Below are positions 50,619-60,101 of a DNA stretch of 64,000 nt, in pieces. How positions within the stretch are numbered: position 1 is the first letter of the stretch; each line of letters begins with the position of its first letter. The position numbers were made by a program, and so were the translations under genes. Source of the stretch: an uncultured Clostridia bacterium (GTDB taxonomy: Bacteria > Bacillota > Clostridia > UBA1381); NCBI GenBank assembly GCA_910585485.1, contig CAJUEZ010000005.1:1-64000 (forward strand). Direction: 5' to 3'. The notes under the pieces were generated by a model, which made no database searches, was not told the DNA's origin, and saw only the letters and a program-made list of their open reading frames with translations.

Positions 50619-51389
50619 ATGCTTGCAGTAGAGCGCAGAAATAAAATTGAACAGATAATAAATAAAGAGAGAAGCGTACTCGTTGTCGAACTTGCAAGGC
50701 AATTCGACGTTACCACGGAAACTATACGAGGCGATCTCGAAAAGCTTGAAAAGCAAGGCGTTTTAGTGCGTACCTACGGCGGCGCTACGCTTGTTGATAA
50801 CAGCGAAAGCGATCTTGCCATAACCGAGCGCGATACTGTTAATTACGAGGGTAAGCAAAGAATAGGAAAATATGCCGCCGGACTTATAAAGGACGGCGAA
50901 ACTATATTTCTTGACGCGAGCACATCATCATGGCATCTTGCCAGATATATAAAAGGCAAGCGCGGAATCACCGTTATAACAAATGCCGAAAAAATTGTCA
51001 GCGAACTTTCAAGCTGTGACCATATTCATGTGGTGTGCGTAGGCGGTGAACTTACTCCCCGGAACATGTCGTATATAGGCAGAGTTGCCGAAAAAACAAT
51101 ACGAGAAAATTATTACGCGAACAAATTTTTCTTCTCCTGCAAAGGTGTGACTCTCGGCAGAGGACTTGTCGATTCAAGCGAGGGCGAGGCTGAAATTAAG
51201 AAGGCTATGCTTTCATGCAGTGAATCGGCAATCTTCCTGTGTGATAAGAATAAAATCGGCAGACTCGGCGTTCCGAGAATCTCAGAACTGAATAATATCG
51301 ACTGCTTTGTCACAGACGCTCAGCTTACAGAAGAATGGAAAGAAGAACTTGCTCAGGAAGACGTAAAACTTGTAATTGTGGAAAAGTAA
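50619..51389 (+). CDS. DeoR-family transcriptional regulator
   Basis: A 256-aa protein with an N-terminal DeoR HTH (RRNKIEQIINKERSVLVVEL, VTTETIRGDLEKLE) and a sugar-phosphate-isomerase-like C-terminal domain (IFLDASTSSWHLARYI, VCVGGELTPRNMSYIG, FFSCKGV, FLCDKNKIG). Such regulators respond to phosphorylated sugars. The target genes are not evident from the neighbourhood. Confidence 0.9.
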   Translation: MLAVERRNKIEQIINKERSVLVVELARQFDVTTETIRGDLEKLEKQGVLVRTYGGATLVDNSESDLAITERDTVNYEGKQRIGKYAAGLIKDGETIFLDASTSSWHLARYIKGKRGITVITNAEKIVSELSSCDHIHVVCVGGELTPRNMSYIGRVAEKTIRENYYANKFFFSCKGVTLGRGLVDSSEGEAEIKKAMLSCSESAIFLCDKNKIGRLGVPRISELNNIDCFVTDAQLTEEWKEELAQEDVKLVIVEK

Positions 51390-51454
51390 TATACTTTTTA
51401 ACTGAATTTTCTGTTAATGATGAGCATTACATACGCAATAATTTATTATCAATA

Positions 51455-51487
51455 AAAATAACCGCTTCATCTGAAGCGGTTATTTTT
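51455..51487. terminator. bidirectional terminator between DeoR-type gene and ilvC
   Basis: AAAATAACCGCTTCA-TC-TGAAGCGGTTATTTTT, a long perfect stem with U-runs for both strands. Confidence 0.93.
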
Positions 51488-51499
51488 ATTAAGTACAGA

Positions 51500-52519
51500 T
51501 TAATCATCATATTCCTTGTTCCATGAATAGAACTTTCTGATGTCCGCGCCAACCTTTTCAAGCTGATGTTCAGCCTTAAGCTGTCTTGTAGCGTTAAAGT
51601 GCGCTCTGCCGTTCTTGTTTTCTGCAATCCATTTTGTAGCGAATGTACCGTCCTGAATTTCTGAAAGAACCTTCTTCATTTCTTTCTTTGTTTCTTCAGT
51701 TACCATTCTCTTACCAATCTCATAATCACCAAATTCTGCTGTGTCTGAGATTGAATATCTCATTCTTGAGAAACCGCCCTGGTAAATAAGGTCAACGATA
51801 AGCTTCATCTCATGGATACACTCAAAATAAGCGTTTCTCGGGTCATAACCTGCTTCAACAAGTGTTTCAAAACCTGCCTGCATCAAAGCTGTAACACCGC
51901 CGCAAAGAACTGCCTGCTCACCGAACAAGTCTGTTTCTGTTTCACACTGGAATGTTGTTTCCAAAATAGCCGCTCTCGCGCCGCCGATACCTGCGCCGTA
52001 TGCTAAAGCCATATCAAGCGCTTTACCTGTAGCATCCTGATATACAGCAACAAGACAAGGAACACCCTTACCTTCTTCATATTCGAAACGTACTGTATGA
52101 CCCGGACCCTTAGGTGCGATCATTGTTACGTCAACACCTGCCGGAGGAACAATCTGCTTAAAGTGAATGTTAAAGCCGTGAGCAAACATAAGCATGTTAC
52201 CCTCTTCAAGGTTTGGCTCAATGCTTTCCTTATAAATATCAGCCTGCTTTTCATCAGGAGTAAGAATCATGATAATATCAGCCTTCTTTGCAGCCTCCGC
52301 TGTCTCATATACAGGAATACCGTAAGCTTCCGCGCGCTTTGCGTTCTTTGAACCCGATCTCAGACCAACGATTACATTAACACCGCTGTCCTTTAGGTTC
52401 ATTGCGTGAGCGTGACCTTGTGAACCAAAACCTATGATTGCAACTGTCTTGCCCTGCAATAGACCAAGATTACAGTCGCTCTCGTAAAATACCTTTGCGT
52501 TTTCTAACGTTTTTGCCAT
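51500..52519 (-). CDS. ilvC: ketol-acid reductoisomerase
   Basis: A 339-aa class I enzyme: VAIIGFGSQGHAHAMNLKDS (Rossmann), RSGSKN (NADPH-type loop), MIAPKGPGHTVR, and the knotted helical domain with GGVTALMQAGFETLVEAGYD and SDTAEFGDYEIG. It makes dihydroxy-isovalerate in valine, leucine and isoleucine synthesis. It is the third gene of the ilvB-ilvN-ilvC operon. Confidence 0.97.
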   Translation of the reverse strand: MAKTLENAKVFYESDCNLGLLQGKTVAIIGFGSQGHAHAMNLKDSGVNVIVGLRSGSKNAKRAEAYGIPVYETAEAAKKADIIMILTPDEKQADIYKESIEPNLEEGNMLMFAHGFNIHFKQIVPPAGVDVTMIAPKGPGHTVRFEYEEGKGVPCLVAVYQDATGKALDMALAYGAGIGGARAAILETTFQCETETDLFGEQAVLCGGVTALMQAGFETLVEAGYDPRNAYFECIHEMKLIVDLIYQGGFSRMRYSISDTAEFGDYEIGKRMVTEETKKEMKKVLSEIQDGTFATKWIAENKNGRAHFNATRQLKAEHQLEKVGADIRKFYSWNKEYDD

Positions 52520-52559
52520 TTTGAATTACCTCTTTCTTTTATTTTATTATAAATAATTT

Positions 52560-53060
52560 TTATTTATCAACTCGTAAAGTGTTTGTACCGCGTTCAAGCG
52601 CCGTCATACCTGTAAGAGCGATTTCTTCTATGCCGTACGGCTCAACCATATCTATAAACGCTCCTATTTTTCTGTCATGACCTGTTATCTCGGCAGTAAG
52701 AGTATTTGATGAAATATCGACTATATTCGCTCTGAACACAGTTGTGATTTCAATAACTTCACTTCTCGTCTTAGGAGTTACCTTAACTTTTATAAGAGCC
52801 AAACCACGCTTAACAATCTCATTATCACGCAATGTCTTGATTTTGATAACTTCCATAATTTTAGAAAGCTGCTTTGAAACCTGTTCAACAGTCTGCGCGT
52901 CGCCGTTTACCTCAATAGTAATACGCGATACCTGCGGATCCTGCGTTGTACCCACTGAAAGTGAGTGAATATTAAATCCTCGTCTTGAAAACATTCCGAC
53001 AACCCTCGAAAGCACTCCCGGATTATTTTCAACAAGTACGGATAATGTGTATCTTTCCAT
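52560..53060 (-). CDS. ilvN: acetolactate synthase small (regulatory) subunit
   Basis: A 166-aa protein with an N-terminal ACT domain (LSVLVENNPGVLSRVVGMFS, RRGFNIHSLSVGTTQDP) and the C-terminal ALS_ss domain (ALIKVKVTPKTRSEVIEI, AFIDMVEPYGIEEIALTG). It confers valine feedback on the large subunit in characterised enzymes. It starts one base after the ilvB stop. Confidence 0.95.
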   Translation of the reverse strand: MERYTLSVLVENNPGVLSRVVGMFSRRGFNIHSLSVGTTQDPQVSRITIEVNGDAQTVEQVSKQLSKIMEVIKIKTLRDNEIVKRGLALIKVKVTPKTRSEVIEITTVFRANIVDISSNTLTAEITGHDRKIGAFIDMVEPYGIEEIALTGMTALERGTNTLRVDK

Positions 53061-53061
53061 A

Positions 53062-54738
53062 TTATTTGTCCTCCTTTTCCGGAAGAGTCGCCTCGTTAAG
53101 CGCGTCGCCTGTAGGCTCGAACGGACTTACATTAACTATTAGCAGATATGAGCCGTCCGCTGCCATCATTTTATCAATGGCATCGCCAACTTCACTGTTC
53201 TGCATAACCGTTCCGCTTTCTATTCCATACGCCTTTGCAAGCATATCAAAATCAGGTTTACAGTCAATATTTACTGCCTGATAGTTTGACTTATACAAAA
53301 GATACTGATGCTCATGCACCATGCCAAGACGGCGATTTTGGAACAACACCATTTTAACGGGTATATCCCACTGTGCCATTGTTCCCATTTCAGGAAGGTC
53401 CATTTGGAAACTTCCATCACCCATCACGGCAATAACAGGTTTTTGACCCTTAGCCGCAACGGACGCGCCGATTGCCGCGGGAAGTCCGTAACCCATCGTT
53501 CCAAAGCCTCCTGATGTCAAAAGTGAGCGAGGTGTTGTAAACGTGAAATTATTCGCGCACCAAATCTGATTCTGACCAACCTCTGTTGAAAGATAAACGT
53601 CCGACTTTGTCTTCTGAGAAAGCACATTAAGGAAATATTTCGGATTTACAAATCCGTTATCATCGCTGAACGGCTGATGAGTAAATCGGCTTCTTAGTTC
53701 TTCTGTTTCCTCAATCCACGCTTTGTCTGCCTTATAGCCTGAAACAAGCGATGTAAGCTGCTCCAATACATCTTTTATATCGCCTACAACCGGAATATAC
53801 GGCTGAATGTTTTTGCCTATTTCCGCGGGGTCAATATCTATATGTATCAGCTTATTCCCTTCTTCAAGTCCTTTTACATTTGCCACTGTTCTATCGCCCA
53901 GTCTTGAACCCATTACAAGCACAAGGTCTGCACGGTTGAAAATCATGTTTGCTCTTTTTGAGCCGTGAGAGCCAATCATTCCGTAATAGCGAGGACTGTC
54001 AGTCGGAATTGTACCTATTCCCATCATTGTTGACACAACAGGAATATCAGTTTCTTTAACAAATTTTCTGAACTCGTTTGTAGCGTCCGAACTCACTATG
54101 CCTCCGCCCGCAAGAATAACAGGCTTTTTCGCGTTCTTTACCGCCTCGCTGACCTTTTTAATCTGCGATTCGTTCGCTTTGCCCAAAAGCTTATAGCCAC
54201 GGATATTAACGTCTTCATCCTCCTCGGGATAATCAAATTCAGCCTTTAAAATATCCATTGGGAAGTCGATAAGCACCGGACCCGGACGACCCGTATTAGC
54301 GATGTGGAACGCCTCGTTTACAACCTTTGGAATATCCAATCCGTCTTTAACAAGATAGCTGTGCTTTGTAAAAGGAAGCGTCGCTCCCGTAATATCAACC
54401 TCCTGGAACGCGTCTTTACCGATAAGCTTTGTTGTAACCTGACCTGTAAGCGCTACCATAGGAATAGAATCCATATAAGCGGTAGCAATACCTGTGATAA
54501 GATTTGTCGCTCCCGGACCCGATGTTGCGGTACACACACCGGCTTGTTTTGTAACTCTCGCATAACCTGACGCCATATGAGCCGCGCCCTGCTCGTTACG
54601 TGTTAAAATATGCTTTATGGAAGAAAAAGAAAGCTTGTCTATTATAGGACAGTTAGCCGCACCGGGGTATCCGAATACAACTTTAACGCCGTTTTTCTCC
54701 AATGTTTTTACAGCCATTTCAGCACCGGTCATTCTCAA
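53062..54738 (-). CDS. ilvB: acetolactate synthase large subunit
   Basis: A 558-aa thiamine-diphosphate enzyme: VVFGYPGAANCPIIDKLS, RNEQGAAHMASGYARVT (catalytic Glu), GRPGPVLIDFPMD, TSGGFGTMGYGLPAAIGA and MGDGSFQMDLPEMGTMAQWD (ThDP-binding GDGSFQ). The start is TTG after AAAGGGGG; an ATG two codons later is possible. It is the first gene of the operon, preceded by a structured leader. Confidence 0.96.
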   Translation of the reverse strand: MRMTGAEMAVKTLEKNGVKVVFGYPGAANCPIIDKLSFSSIKHILTRNEQGAAHMASGYARVTKQAGVCTATSGPGATNLITGIATAYMDSIPMVALTGQVTTKLIGKDAFQEVDITGATLPFTKHSYLVKDGLDIPKVVNEAFHIANTGRPGPVLIDFPMDILKAEFDYPEEDEDVNIRGYKLLGKANESQIKKVSEAVKNAKKPVILAGGGIVSSDATNEFRKFVKETDIPVVSTMMGIGTIPTDSPRYYGMIGSHGSKRANMIFNRADLVLVMGSRLGDRTVANVKGLEEGNKLIHIDIDPAEIGKNIQPYIPVVGDIKDVLEQLTSLVSGYKADKAWIEETEELRSRFTHQPFSDDNGFVNPKYFLNVLSQKTKSDVYLSTEVGQNQIWCANNFTFTTPRSLLTSGGFGTMGYGLPAAIGASVAAKGQKPVIAVMGDGSFQMDLPEMGTMAQWDIPVKMVLFQNRRLGMVHEHQYLLYKSNYQAVNIDCKPDFDMLAKAYGIESGTVMQNSEVGDAIDKMMAADGSYLLIVNVSPFEPTGDALNEATLPEKEDK

Positions 54739-54935
54739 AAAAATTCCCCCTTTAAAGTTTAATATAGTAGTATTTCAGCGCCCGATTGTCCGCGCTGTAA
54801 CAAAAACCATCATATCAGATTTGTCTTGTGGAAAATCGAATCTTTCTAAAAGCATAATGCTCTTTGGAAATGATGGTGCTGCTCAGGAGACAGCTATGTT
54901 ATAACTGTCCCAAGGTACAATTATATTATCGTACC
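54739..54935 (-). promoter_or_regulatory. ilv operon 5' leader
   Basis: About 195 untranslated bases. Near the 5' end GGTAC...GTACC and GACAG...CTGTC form hairpins. A 26-codon frame (MLLERFDFPQDKSDMM...TIGR, 54862-54782) could be a leader peptide but lacks runs of Leu, Val or Ile codons and has no clear ribosome site. No T-box sequence (GGGTGGTACC-like) was found. Control by attenuation is therefore unproven. Confidence 0.4.
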
Positions 54936-54940
54936 ATATT

Positions 54941-54969
54941 ATTTTATCAGCGAAACCGCTGATTGTCAA
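54941..54969 (-). promoter_or_regulatory. ilv promoter with palindromic operator in the spacer
   Basis: Minus-strand TTGACA (54969-54964), 17 bases, TAAAAT (54946-54941). The spacer and the first base of the -10 form the palindrome ATCAGCG-gttt-CGCTGAT. A regulator bound here would cover the RNA-polymerase contact region. Confidence 0.7.
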
Positions 54970-55130
54970 CTGTTTTTATACATTATTGTAACTGTTAGAT
55001 ACTTCTGTTAACACTATGACATTTTTTTTGTGTATTATTGAATCCTATTGAGAAATCAAGTAAAAATATCCATGGAAAAATATAAATTTTTTCTTTGCTC
55101 TTCCCCCAAATCATAAATTATTAATATTAG

Positions 55131-55164
55131 ATATTGTAACGCAAAAAAAAATGTGTTACAATAT
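55131..55164. promoter_or_regulatory. inverted repeat upstream of the DUF624 gene
   Basis: ATATTGTAAC (55131-55140) and GTTACAATAT (55155-55164) are a perfect 10-bp inverted repeat with a 14-base A-rich gap. The right arm includes a TTACAATAT -10-like sequence, and the gene starts 34 bases on. It may be an operator. Confidence 0.55.
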
Positions 55165-55197
55165 ATCTTGTACAAATTTTAAAGGAGAGACAACGAT

Positions 55198-56115
55198 ATG
55201 GGAATATTTGGCGGAGGATACACAAAACCCGGGAAGGGTGTAGATAAAAACGAGCCTAAAAAAAGAGGTCCTTTTTTATATTTTGATATTATAATACATA
55301 AATTTATGAAGCTTTTAGGCGCAAACTGTCTTTACGGACTGGTAAGCATTGTATGGCTGATTCTTCTTGCGATATTTGGAAAGATAATTTTCACAAATAC
55401 AGGGTTAACTGATATTATAACAAGCCGATTTTCCGCCATAAATCCGGACTTTTCTATTGAAATTACGCGCGCCAGCATATCTCTTCTTTTAGAGACGCTG
55501 TTTGCGGTCGGTGTGTTCACAATGTGGGGTTCGGGACCTGCGTCAGCGGCATACGCTTACATAAACCGCTGCTTTACGCGCGGCGATCATACATGGATTG
55601 TCAGTGACGGCAAAGATAAATTCAAAGAGAATTTTAAACAGGGAATGTTTGTTGTTATAATAGACGCTGTTATTCTTTTACTCGGAATTAACGCGATTTG
55701 CTTTTACTACAGTTTTTACGTTCAGACATCTCAGTTTATATGGCTGCTGCTGATATACATAATGATATTAGTATTTGCCATATATACAATGATGCACCCG
55801 TATTTGTATCAAATAATGGTCACATTTGAATGTAAAATAGGCGCGCTGTACAAAAATGCGCTGCTTATAACTCTTGCCAAACTTCCGCTCAATCTTATTT
55901 TAACGGCGATTTGCGCGGCAATCACGCTTGGCATATTCTTTATTGTTGAAGACCCGATTATCTCAATGCTGACAGCAATCATATTCGGATTGTGCTTCAC
56001 GGCTTATCCGCGTGATTTCTACGCGGCGAGAGTTATTGAAAAATCAATCCTGAGAGATATAAAAGCAAAACAGACAAAAACAGTAGAGGTAGAATATATT
56101 GAGGAGGAAGAATAA
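55198..56115 (+). CDS. DUF624 (YesL-like) membrane protein
   Basis: A 305-aa protein with about six membrane helices. The N-terminus (MGIFGGGYTKPGKGVDKNEP, FDIIIHKFMKLLGANCLYGL) is typical of the DUF624 family, often found beside sugar transporters; the function is not known. The stop shares a base with the mnmG start (TAATG). GGAGAGAC precedes the ATG. Confidence 0.82.
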   Translation: MGIFGGGYTKPGKGVDKNEPKKRGPFLYFDIIIHKFMKLLGANCLYGLVSIVWLILLAIFGKIIFTNTGLTDIITSRFSAINPDFSIEITRASISLLLETLFAVGVFTMWGSGPASAAYAYINRCFTRGDHTWIVSDGKDKFKENFKQGMFVVIIDAVILLLGINAICFYYSFYVQTSQFIWLLLIYIMILVFAIYTMMHPYLYQIMVTFECKIGALYKNALLITLAKLPLNLILTAICAAITLGIFFIVEDPIISMLTAIIFGLCFTAYPRDFYAARVIEKSILRDIKAKQTKTVEVEYIEEEE

Positions 56116-57992
56116 TGGTTCTTGGCGAATATGATGTTGCCGTCATAGGCGGCGGACATGCCGGCTGTGAGGCAGCGCTTGCCGCGGCAAGATTAGGCAT
56201 GAAAACCGTTATATTCTCAATCAGTCTTGACGCTATAGGCAATCTTCCTTGTAATCCAAGCATAGGCGGAACGGCAAAAGGGCACCTTGTGCGCGAAGTT
56301 GACGCGCTCGGCGGCGAAATGGGAAAAGCGGCTGACGCATCATTTATCCAGTCAAAAATGCTTAACCGCGGAAAAGGTCCCGCCGTACACTCTTTAAGGG
56401 CTCAAATTGACAGAAAAAAATATCATGCCGAAATGAAAAAACGTCTTGAAAATCAGACGGGACTTCAGATAAAACAAGCGGAAATAGTAAATATACTGAC
56501 AGATAACCAAAACCGGGTGACAGGCGTTGTGACGCATACAGGCACAGAATACCGCGTCAAAGCGGCGATTATCGCCAGCGGTACATATTTAAAGGGAAAA
56601 ATACTTATCGGCAGTTACTCGCGTGAAAGCGGTCCTGACGGAATGTTTCCGGCGAACGAACTTTCGGAGAATCTGCGCGGTATAGGCATAGAACTAAAAC
56701 GTTTCAAAACAGGTACTCCCGCGAGAATACACGCTGACACACTTGATTACAGCAAAATGGAAATTGAAGAGGGCGACGAAAAAATCATTCCGTTTTCGTT
56801 TGAAACGGAAACTCCGGGAGAAAACCTTGCGCCATGCTACCTTGTTTACACAAATGAAAATACTCATAAAATCATACGTGATAATCTCGGCAGAAGCGCT
56901 ATGTACGGCGGAATGGTCGAAGGAATCGGTCCAAGATACTGTCCGTCCATAGAGGACAAAGTCGTAAGATTTTCCGAAAAACCGAGACATCAGCTTTTTA
57001 TTGAGCCGATGGGGCTTGACACGAAAGAAATGTACGCTCAGGGTTTTTCAACAAGTATGCCCGAAGATGTTCAACTCGCCATGTATAGAAGTGTCGAGGG
57101 TCTTGAAAATGTGGAAATTATGCGCAGTGCGTACGCGATAGAATACGACTGCTGCAACCCGACCCAACTTGACGCGTCTCTTGAATTTAAGAAAATAAGC
57201 GGTCTTTACGGCGCGGGACAGTTTAACGGCACTTCCGGCTATGAGGAAGCGGCTGCACAGGGACTTATCGCAGGAATCAACGCGGCATTGAAATTAAAAG
57301 TCGAAGAACCTCTTATTTTAAAACGTTCAGACGGATATATCGGCACTCTTATAGACGATCTCATCACAAAGGGCACAAACGAGCCTTATCGCATGATGAC
57401 ATCACGCTCGGAATATCGTCTGCTTTTAAGGCAAGATAACGCGGATGAGCGTCTTACACCGTTCGGATATAGAATCGGATTAATCAGTGAGGAAAGATAC
57501 CAAAAATTCCTCAAAAAAATGGAAATGGTGGAAAATGAAATCAAAAGAATTTCTTCCGTGGTCATACCTCCAAAAGCCGCCAATCCGCTTTTGGAAAGAT
57601 TTAACTCGACACCGGTGCAAACAGGTATAAAATTGAGCGATATGCTGAAACGTCCCGAGTTGAATTATGAAACGCTCGCGGAAATTGACACATCACGAAA
57701 ACCGCTTCCTGCGGCTGTTTGCGAGCAGGTGGAAATAAAACTTAAATATGATGGCTATATAAAGCGCCAAAGCGCACAGGTCGAGCAATTTAAAAAAATG
57801 GAAGAAAAGCTTCTTCCGGAGAATCAGGATTATTCAGATATACATGGTCTTCGCCTTGAGGCAAGACAAAAGCTTAATGAAATTCAGCCGAAATCCCTCG
57901 GACAAGCTTCAAGAATATCAGGTGTTTCACCGTCTGATATGTCCGTGTTGATTGTATGGCTGGAAAGCCGTAAATACCGAAAAGACTCATGA
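56115..57992 (+). CDS. mnmG: tRNA uridine-34 carboxymethylaminomethyl enzyme MnmG
   Basis: A 625-aa FAD enzyme: DVAVIGGGHAGCEAALAAAR, NLPCNPSIGGTAKGHLVREV, LNRGKGPAVHSLRAQ, GLYGAGQFNGTSGYEEAAAQ and the helical C-terminus ending SVLIVWLESRKYRK. With MnmE it modifies the wobble uridine of several tRNAs. The partner mnmE is not in the window; it usually lies nearby in Firmicutes, so this arrangement (behind DUF624) is a local one. Confidence 0.97.
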   Translation: MVLGEYDVAVIGGGHAGCEAALAAARLGMKTVIFSISLDAIGNLPCNPSIGGTAKGHLVREVDALGGEMGKAADASFIQSKMLNRGKGPAVHSLRAQIDRKKYHAEMKKRLENQTGLQIKQAEIVNILTDNQNRVTGVVTHTGTEYRVKAAIIASGTYLKGKILIGSYSRESGPDGMFPANELSENLRGIGIELKRFKTGTPARIHADTLDYSKMEIEEGDEKIIPFSFETETPGENLAPCYLVYTNENTHKIIRDNLGRSAMYGGMVEGIGPRYCPSIEDKVVRFSEKPRHQLFIEPMGLDTKEMYAQGFSTSMPEDVQLAMYRSVEGLENVEIMRSAYAIEYDCCNPTQLDASLEFKKISGLYGAGQFNGTSGYEEAAAQGLIAGINAALKLKVEEPLILKRSDGYIGTLIDDLITKGTNEPYRMMTSRSEYRLLLRQDNADERLTPFGYRIGLISEERYQKFLKKMEMVENEIKRISSVVIPPKAANPLLERFNSTPVQTGIKLSDMLKRPELNYETLAEIDTSRKPLPAAVCEQVEIKLKYDGYIKRQSAQVEQFKKMEEKLLPENQDYSDIHGLRLEARQKLNEIQPKSLGQASRISGVSPSDMSVLIVWLESRKYRKDS

Positions 57993-58022
57993 CGCAATCA
58001 TTCCGAATGCAACATAATATCT

Positions 58023-58058
58023 AAAAAAAAATGATACGTTTTCGCGTATCATTTTTTT
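58023..58058 (+). terminator. mnmG terminator
   Basis: AAAAAATGATACG / CGTATCATTTTTT stem with a short TTTTCG loop and a T7 run. Confidence 0.9.
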
Positions 58059-58060
58059 AT

Positions 58061-58136
58061 AGGGGGTAGCAGTATATCTCATACTTTACAGGAAAAAATG
58101 TACAAAGTATATACTGCTACAGCATTCAATTCCCCT
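58061..58136. ncRNA. structured intergenic hairpin, possible small RNA
   Basis: AGGGG (58061-58065) pairs with CCCCT (58132-58136). Inside it GTAGCAGTATAT pairs perfectly over 12 bp with ATATACTGCTAC (58109-58120), and ATACTTT pairs with AAAGTAT further in. The fold is strong for an A/T-rich gap. No promoter or U-run is convincing, so whether it is an RNA, a DNA site or part of a repeat family is open. Confidence 0.4.
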
Positions 58137-58238
58137 GTTAGTAGTATTATATAATATCTTATCCCATTTGTCAATATATTTTTGCATAAAATGTTATAAT
58201 CTCTTAAGAATAACATATATATGAAAGGAGATTATACC

Positions 58239-58388
58239 ATGAGACCTTTGAAGGAGAAGGTAAGTATTACATTGGACAATGATATTATAAAAATTGTGAA
58301 GGAACTTGCAGAAGAGGACGAGCGTTCCTTTAGCCAGTATATCAATCTTGTTTTAAGAAATCATATTAAAAAGAAGGAGCAAAAATAA
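58239..58388 (+). CDS. ribbon-helix-helix (CopG-like) protein
   Basis: A 49-aa protein: KVSITLDNDIIKIVKELAEE (strand then helix), then DERSFSQYINLVLRNHI, the classic RHH pattern of Arc/CopG repressors and of some antitoxins. AAAGGAG precedes the ATG by nine bases. No toxin gene follows, so it stands alone; a role as a small regulator is likely. Confidence 0.8.
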   Translation: MRPLKEKVSITLDNDIIKIVKELAEEDERSFSQYINLVLRNHIKKKEQK

Positions 58389-58412
58389 AAGCTGTTCATT
58401 ATGAACAGCTTT
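58388..58412. terminator. terminator after the ribbon-helix-helix gene
   Basis: AAAGCTGTTCA / TGAACAGCTTT stem, TTA loop, between convergent genes. Confidence 0.8.
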
Positions 58413-58420
58413 CTCTCTTA

Positions 58421-58954
58421 CTATCCCAATATTGCCTTTGCTTTCAGTATCGCAATCGCCGTTTTCGCGTCATGAATTTTATTTTCCATAACCATTTTAT
58501 ACAGCGTGTCAAGGCTGTATTTTTTTACGTTCAAAAACTCGCCCTCATCCAGATTCTGACCGACAAATTCAAGACCTCGCGCCAGGTAAATATTGAGCTT
58601 TTCCTCGCAGTAACCCGGAGTTGCGTAGTATTCGCCAAGGTGTGTGAACTCGCTCGCCTTATACCCCGTTTCCTCGATAAGTTCACGTTTCCCGCACTCT
58701 AAAGGGTCCTCGCCGTACTCCAGCTTTCCCGCCGGAATTTCGAGCATCATAGATTTTGCCGCAATCCTGTACTGACTTACCATAAAGACTTCGTTGTTTT
58801 CATCAACCGCAATCACGCCGACACCGCCCGGATGCGCTATAAGCTCGCGCATTGCCGTGCTTCCGTCGTCAAGTTCCACCTGCTCACGGCGTACCTTGAT
58901 GATTTTACCGTCATAAATACTTTCGGACGATATTGTTTTTTCCTCAAAATCCAT
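58421..58954 (-). CDS. NUDIX hydrolase (ADP-ribose pyrophosphatase type)
   Basis: A 177-aa protein with a complete Nudix box: GKLEYGEDPLECGKRELIEE followed by TGY. The N-terminus (ISSESIYDGKIIKVRREQVE) matches the ADP-ribose pyrophosphatase (NudF/YqkG) group. It starts two bases after the stop of the frameshifted methyltransferase gene. Confidence 0.9.
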   Translation of the reverse strand: MDFEEKTISSESIYDGKIIKVRREQVELDDGSTAMRELIAHPGGVGVIAVDENNEVFMVSQYRIAAKSMMLEIPAGKLEYGEDPLECGKRELIEETGYKASEFTHLGEYYATPGYCEEKLNIYLARGLEFVGQNLDEGEFLNVKKYSLDTLYKMVMENKIHDAKTAIAILKAKAILG

Positions 58955-58956
58955 AA

Positions 58957-60101
58957 TTACTCCTCCAAAAATCTCTCTATCGCAGGTTTTACATTCAGCA
59001 TATTCTTTAAATTTTCATAATCCTGTCTCGATTTCTCATTCCGCTTGCCTGTGTACACCGCGCGTATCATAATATTTTTCGGTGTTTCCAAGGGTGAGAT
59101 ATACTCAATCATACTTACCTTATACCCCACGCTTTCCAGATACGCCGCGCGTATGCCGTCGGTAAGCGTATCGGCAAGACGCGCCTTTAAAATTCCGTGA
59201 CGCGTAATCGCTCAAACGGCTCATACGAATACTGCTTTAAAATATCCTTATGACAGCACGGCACACTTATAATAGCGCGCGATTTTGCGCGTATTCCAAG
59301 AGCGAGCGCCATATCGGTTGCGGTGTCGCACGCGTGGAGCGACACAACAATATCAGGACGGACATTCGGCGTATATTCCGTCAAATCCGCCTTGATAAAC
59401 TCCATATTATTGTAACCCAGATTTTTTGCCATGCGCTTTGACGCTTCAATTACTGTTTCGCTGTAATCCACGCCTATAAATCTGCATTTCTTTTTAAGTA
59501 TCTCACGCATATAGAAATTCATAACAAAGGAAAGATAACTCTTGCCGCACGCTGCGTCAAAAATGACGTACTCGTCACGATCGCCGATTTCCTTCAAAAC
59601 GCCCTGCATCAGCTCTACAAAATAGTCAATCTGATTATACTTGCGGATTTTATCGTTCTTAATCTTGCCGTTTTTGGCAAGTATACCGATTTCGGTAAGC
59701 AAGTCTTTAGCCAAGGCAGGGTTTACAACATACTCGCGTCCCGTCTGCACCACGCTCGTCTTGTTTACCTCCGCCATCACGTCCTCATGGCGCATATTCA
59801 CGCGCTTGTCGTCCGCTTCGATTACAATTCTCGCTCCACGCTCACTGTAAATTATCCGCGCGCTGTCGTATTTTTGCATTTCCTCCGCGATTATGTTCCA
59901 TAAGCCGTTACGCTCAACCGTGCGCTTCACTGCCTGATAGTCAAGCGTTATGCTGTCGCCAAGCAGGATTTTTGCAGGGAAGCTTTTTGTGCCCGATTTG
60001 AAGTCTATTGTTATATCGGTGAAAAAGTCCCTGTTCTCCTCCATTCGGGAAATCAGTCCCGAAAAGAAAAGGCTCGTTTTTGAAATTGTCTTTTTATTCA
60101 T
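58957..60101 (-). pseudogene. SAM-dependent methyltransferase, broken by a frameshift
   Basis: The intact frame runs 304 codons (60101-59187) with a Rossmann methyltransferase region: YVIFDAACGKSYLSFVMNFY, FIGVDYSETVIEAS and VVSLHACDTATDMALALGI, SVPCCHKDIL. After YSYEPFER it shifts. The other frame continues, without a stop, as TRHGILKARLADTLTDGIRA through ENLKNMLNVKPAIERFLEE to a TAA two bases before the NUDIX start. One missing base near 59205-59212 explains this. The protein would lose about 80 residues. It may be a real mutation or a sequencing error; the 304-aa product still has the SAM site. Confidence 0.8.

Noticed and set aside
54739..54935. A T-box riboswitch in the ilv leader
   Set aside because: No T-box consensus and no terminator/antiterminator pair with a U-run were found.
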